A DNA stretch of 29,592 nucleotides from Calditrichia bacterium (GTDB taxonomy: Bacteria > Calditrichota > Calditrichia > RBG-13-44-9): contig JALXCH010000042.1 of the NCBI GenBank assembly GCA_026991005.1, positions 1 through 29,592 of the forward strand, given 5' to 3'. The notes under the pieces were generated by a model, which searched no databases, was not told the DNA's origin, and saw only the letters and a list, made by a program, of their open reading frames with translations. Below are positions 27,734 through 29,592 of the stretch, piece by piece. A program made the translations under genes and the position numbers. Every line of letters starts with the position of its first letter. Positions within the stretch are counted from its first letter, which is position 1.

Positions 27734-27984
27734 GCTCTTTCAGAGCTCCTGATCATTTTGTCATTCTTCTATACCCAGGGCTTCGCCCTGGGCTACCTAT
27801 GTTTGACCCCCTTCGGGGTCATTGTTTCAAATTTGCCCTCCCGTTGTGTTGCGATAGATTGAAACCGGAATGTCAAAATTTATTTTGACATTAAAAAAGA
27901 GCGCGAAGCGCTCGCACAGGGATAGCCCGGGGCGAAGCCCCGGGTAACGGAGTGTTCCGGCACCAAATCAAGCCCTGTAGGGGC
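27734..27984. repeat. Composite hairpin repeat, full copy left of the transposase (a-b-c-d-e-f)
   Basis: Ordered perfect stems: a, GCTCT-TTC-AGAGC (27734-27746); b, CCCAGGGC-TTC-GCCCTGGG (27774-27792); c, GACCCC-CTTC-GGGGTC (27805-27820); an AT-rich inverted repeat TGTCAAAA-TTTA-TTTTGACA (27871-27890); d, GAGCGC-GAA-GCGCTC (27899-27913); e, CCCGGGGC-GAA-GCCCCGGG (27926-27944); f, GCCC-TGTAG-GGGC (27972-27984). A further AT palindrome lies at 27989-28004 before the transposase gene. Confidence 0.9.
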
Positions 27985-28104
27985 GATACAAAATTAAAAT
28001 TTTGCCAAGCGTAAACATTTGTTGTGAATAATTATTTCCATTCAAAACATAATTTATTATCTTTTTCACAAAATAAAAAATCCACCAAAATTGGGAGCCA
28101 TATC

Positions 28105-28557
28105 ATGCCACAATCCCTTGCAAAAATAATTGTGCATATCGTATTCAGCACAAAAAACCGATTCCCTTATCTAAACCAAAACATCCGAACGAAAATGCAT
28201 GCCTACCTTGCAGGGACAGTAAAAAATCTGGGAAGTCATGTTTATGCCATAAATGGTACTTCCGACCATGTTCATATCGTTTGTGAATTACCACGAACAA
28301 TTTCTTTAAGCAAATTCATCGAAGAAATTAAGAAAAGTTCTTCATTATGGATTAAAAGACAGGACGTCAAATTTCAGAAATTTTATTGGCAAAAGGGATA
28401 TGGGGCGTTTTCGGTAAGTCCTTCAAACCTTCCTTTGGTAATTCAATATGTTCAGAATCAAGAAAAACATCACCAACGTGTTTCCTTTCAGGAAGAATTA
28501 ATTAGTTTTTTAAAAAATTCAGGTGTTGAATATGATGAAAAATTTTTATGGGATTAA
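28105..28557 (+). CDS. tnpA: HUH/Y1 transposase, IS200/IS605- or RAYT-type
   Basis: The 150-residue Y1 transposase cuts and joins single-stranded DNA at hairpins. The HUH motif is H55-V-H57 (GTSDHVHIVC), and the catalytic tyrosine is Y115 (VIQYVQNQEKHH). The opening SLAKIIVHIVFSTKNRFPYL and the end GVEYDEKFLWD are typical of a compact, widespread family. All catalytic residues are intact and the length is full. The ATG at 28105 has GGGAG seven bases before it; an ATG 81 bases upstream adds an unrelated tail. No TnpB or IscB is present. It sits between arrays of hairpin repeats, as REP-associated transposases do. It is AT-richer than the aro genes. Confidence 0.93.
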   Translation: MPQSLAKIIVHIVFSTKNRFPYLNQNIRTKMHAYLAGTVKNLGSHVYAINGTSDHVHIVCELPRTISLSKFIEEIKKSSSLWIKRQDVKFQKFYWQKGYGAFSVSPSNLPLVIQYVQNQEKHHQRVSFQEELISFLKNSGVEYDEKFLWD

Positions 28558-28579
28558 TTATTTTAGTCGTTTCAGTATC

Positions 28580-28874
28580 GCTCTTATCCGCAGGATCCCT
28601 CTGGGATGGTATAGAGCTCAGAACAACAAGGATGTTTCTCCAAACCCAGGTCGGCACCCTGGGCTACCTATGTTTGACCCCATTCGGGGTCATTGTTCTA
28701 AATCTGCCCTTCCGGTGTGTTGTGATGGATTGCAACCGGATCGTCGAAATTTATTTTGACATCAAAAAAGAGCGCGAAGCGCTCACACAAGGGTAGCCCG
28801 GGGCGCAGCCCCGGGTGCGGAGGGATCCAATAAATTATTCAGCCCTGTCCCAAGGGGATCCTGCGGATAAGGGC
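28580..28874. repeat. Composite hairpin repeat, full copy right of the transposase, with two insertions
   Basis: Same order as the left copy. Module a is GCTCT...AGAGC (28580-28617) with 28 extra bases in its loop; b is degenerate, CCCAGG...CCTGGG (28645-28663); c is GACCCC...GGGGTC (28676-28691); d is GAGCGC-GAA-GCGCTC (28770-28784); e is CCCGGGGC-GCA-GCCCCGGG (28797-28815); f is GCCC...GGGC (28842-28874), with about 25 extra bases in its loop. Both inserts carry a GGATCC core and are in opposite orientation. Confidence 0.88.
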
Positions 28875-28883
28875 GTCACTTAC

Positions 28884-28994
28884 CATGAATATTTATGACG
28901 GTATAAAACACCGGGCCGGGTAACGGTGGGTACAACAAATGGGTTTGTTTTTTAAATGTGGCGCTCTTTTCCCACAGGGATCCCTCTGGGAAAA
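28884..28994. repeat. Module g plus chimeric GGATCC hairpin (first copy of a 102-base direct repeat)
   Basis: Positions 28884-28985 match 29343-29444 with about five differences. Inside are CACCG...CGGTG (28909-28928) and AACAAA-TGGG-TTTGTT followed by a T-run (28934-28952), which could act as a plus-strand terminator. At the end TTTTCCCA and TGGGAAAA pair around a GGATCC core (28967-28994). The left flank is that of module a (GCGCTCTT) but the right flank is that of module f (AAGGGCGTAAC). Confidence 0.8.
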
Positions 28995-29062
28995 GGGCGT
29001 AACGCTGTAACATTAAACGGATAGGTTGTGATATTTTTTAATTTGCGGTTAAAAATCGTGTC

Positions 29063-29315
29063 GCTCTTACAGAGCTTTAATTATTCCGGTGATTTCTCCA
29101 AACCCAGGGCTGCGCCCTGGGCTATCTATGTATGACCCCTTTGGGGTCTTTCTTCCGTAGATTCTGCAGAATTTTGTTTGAATAAAAAAGGAAGGTCAAT
29201 TTCAAAAAGAGCGCAAAGCGCTCACACAAGGGTAGCCCGGGGCGCAGCCCCGGGTGCGGAGGGCTCCAATAAATTATTTAGCCCTGTCCCCAAGGGATCC
29301 CTCCGGGAAAGGGGC
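29063..29315. repeat. Composite hairpin repeat, third full copy
   Basis: Module a GCTCT-TAC-AGAGC (29063-29075), b CCCAGGGC-TGC-GCCCTGGG (29103-29121), c GACCCC-TTT-GGGGTC (29134-29148), d GAGCGC-AAA-GCGCTC (29209-29223), e CCCGGGGC-GCA-GCCCCGGG (29236-29254), f GCCC...GGGC (29281-29315) with a GGATCC-core insert in the loop. Module a here is uninterrupted, as in the left copy. Confidence 0.88.
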
Positions 29316-29342
29316 GTAATATAAAAATCTAACAATTTAAAA

Positions 29343-29444
29343 CATAAATATTTATGCCGGTAAAACACACCGGGCCGGGTAACGGTGGGTATAACAAATG
29401 GGTTTGTTTTTTAAATGTGGCGCTCTTTTCCCACAGGGATCCCT
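29343..29444. repeat. Second copy of the 102-base direct repeat (module g)
   Basis: About 95 percent identical to 28884-28985, including CACCG...CGGTG (29368-29387), the AACAAA/TTTGTT hairpin with its T-run, and the start of module a of the next copy. Confidence 0.85.
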
Positions 29445-29592
29445 TTCCGCAGGATCCCTCCGGGATGGAACAGAGCTTTAATTTTTTGGTGGTTCCTTTT
29501 TACCCAGGGCTGCGCCCTGGGCTACCTAAATGTGACCCCTTCAGGGTCTTTTATATTTTACCTAAAGGAAGATTAAATTTGCCGCTCTAATT
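29422..29592. repeat. Composite hairpin repeat, fourth copy, cut by window end
   Basis: Module a GCTCT...AGAGC (29422-29476) has 45 bases in its loop with two GGATCC cores in tandem (29437 and 29452). Module b is CCCAGGGC-TGC-GCCCTGGG (29503-29521), and module c GACCCC-TTC-AGGGTC (29534-29548). The remaining modules lie beyond the window. Confidence 0.85.

Noticed and set aside
28024..28104. Upstream start for the transposase at 28024
   Set aside because: The 27 extra residues are not part of the Y1 family, and the SD GGGAG is placed for the ATG at 28105.
28548..28796. 82-codon ORF after the transposase
   Set aside because: It is entirely a translation of repeat modules a to d. The same words recur at the other repeat copies.

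Overview
The window is ordinary bacterial chromosome of moderate GC, with dense genes and short gaps. It ends in an accessory, repeat-filled stretch. Two GT9 (heptosyltransferase-like) glycosyltransferases and a signal-bearing DUF3108 protein suggest an outer membrane and LPS. Several genes have clear AGGAG-type Shine-Dalgarno (SD) sites. A Thermotoga-type DAHP synthase, a fused AroDE and a plant/cyanobacterial-style GlgC would suit a deep-branching or FCB-group (for example Calditrichota-like) bacterium. That placement is inference only; no rRNA or tRNA gene was seen.

Layout. Positions 1-9020 are all on the minus strand: a two-component pair (PAS histidine kinase plus a response regulator cut by the window edge), a DUF3108 envelope protein with a good terminator, two GT4 glycosyltransferases, the MeaB/ArgK GTPase and two overlapping GT9 glycosyltransferases. 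On the plus strand come a shortened, active-site-altered pyruvate kinase-like protein (9235-10209) and a 1073-residue soluble hybrid histidine kinase (10392-13613). Then on the minus strand lie a PAP2-family membrane phosphatase, a 3-methyladenine DNA glycosylase, GlgC and an AT-rich MntA-HepT toxin-antitoxin pair. A 778-base gene-poor gap follows. After it come msrA (+), a DMT/EamA transporter (-) and an M24B Xaa-Pro aminopeptidase (-).

From 21880 two different low-complexity arrays (G-rich, then T-rich) lead into a tightly overlapping shikimate operon, aroF-aroB-aroDE-aroA (22312-27247). It encodes every step from PEP plus erythrose-4-phosphate to EPSP except shikimate kinase; chorismate synthase is also absent. 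A candidate sigma70 promoter and a 13-codon leader ORF sit just before aroF.

Positions 27250-29592 are the most unusual part. Four alternating copies of a GATTCTTC/GAATGAC hairpin repeat are followed by a large composite array of perfect hairpins around a 150-residue HUH/Y1 transposase. The hairpins fall into two groups whose GNA-type loops lie on opposite strands, like the inverted REPs of a BIME. One stem shows a compensatory base-pair change. A second, smaller palindromic family with a GGATCC core sits inside the loops of two of the hairpins. This looks like a RAYT/REP-type system with nested micro-elements and is my best candidate for something under-described.
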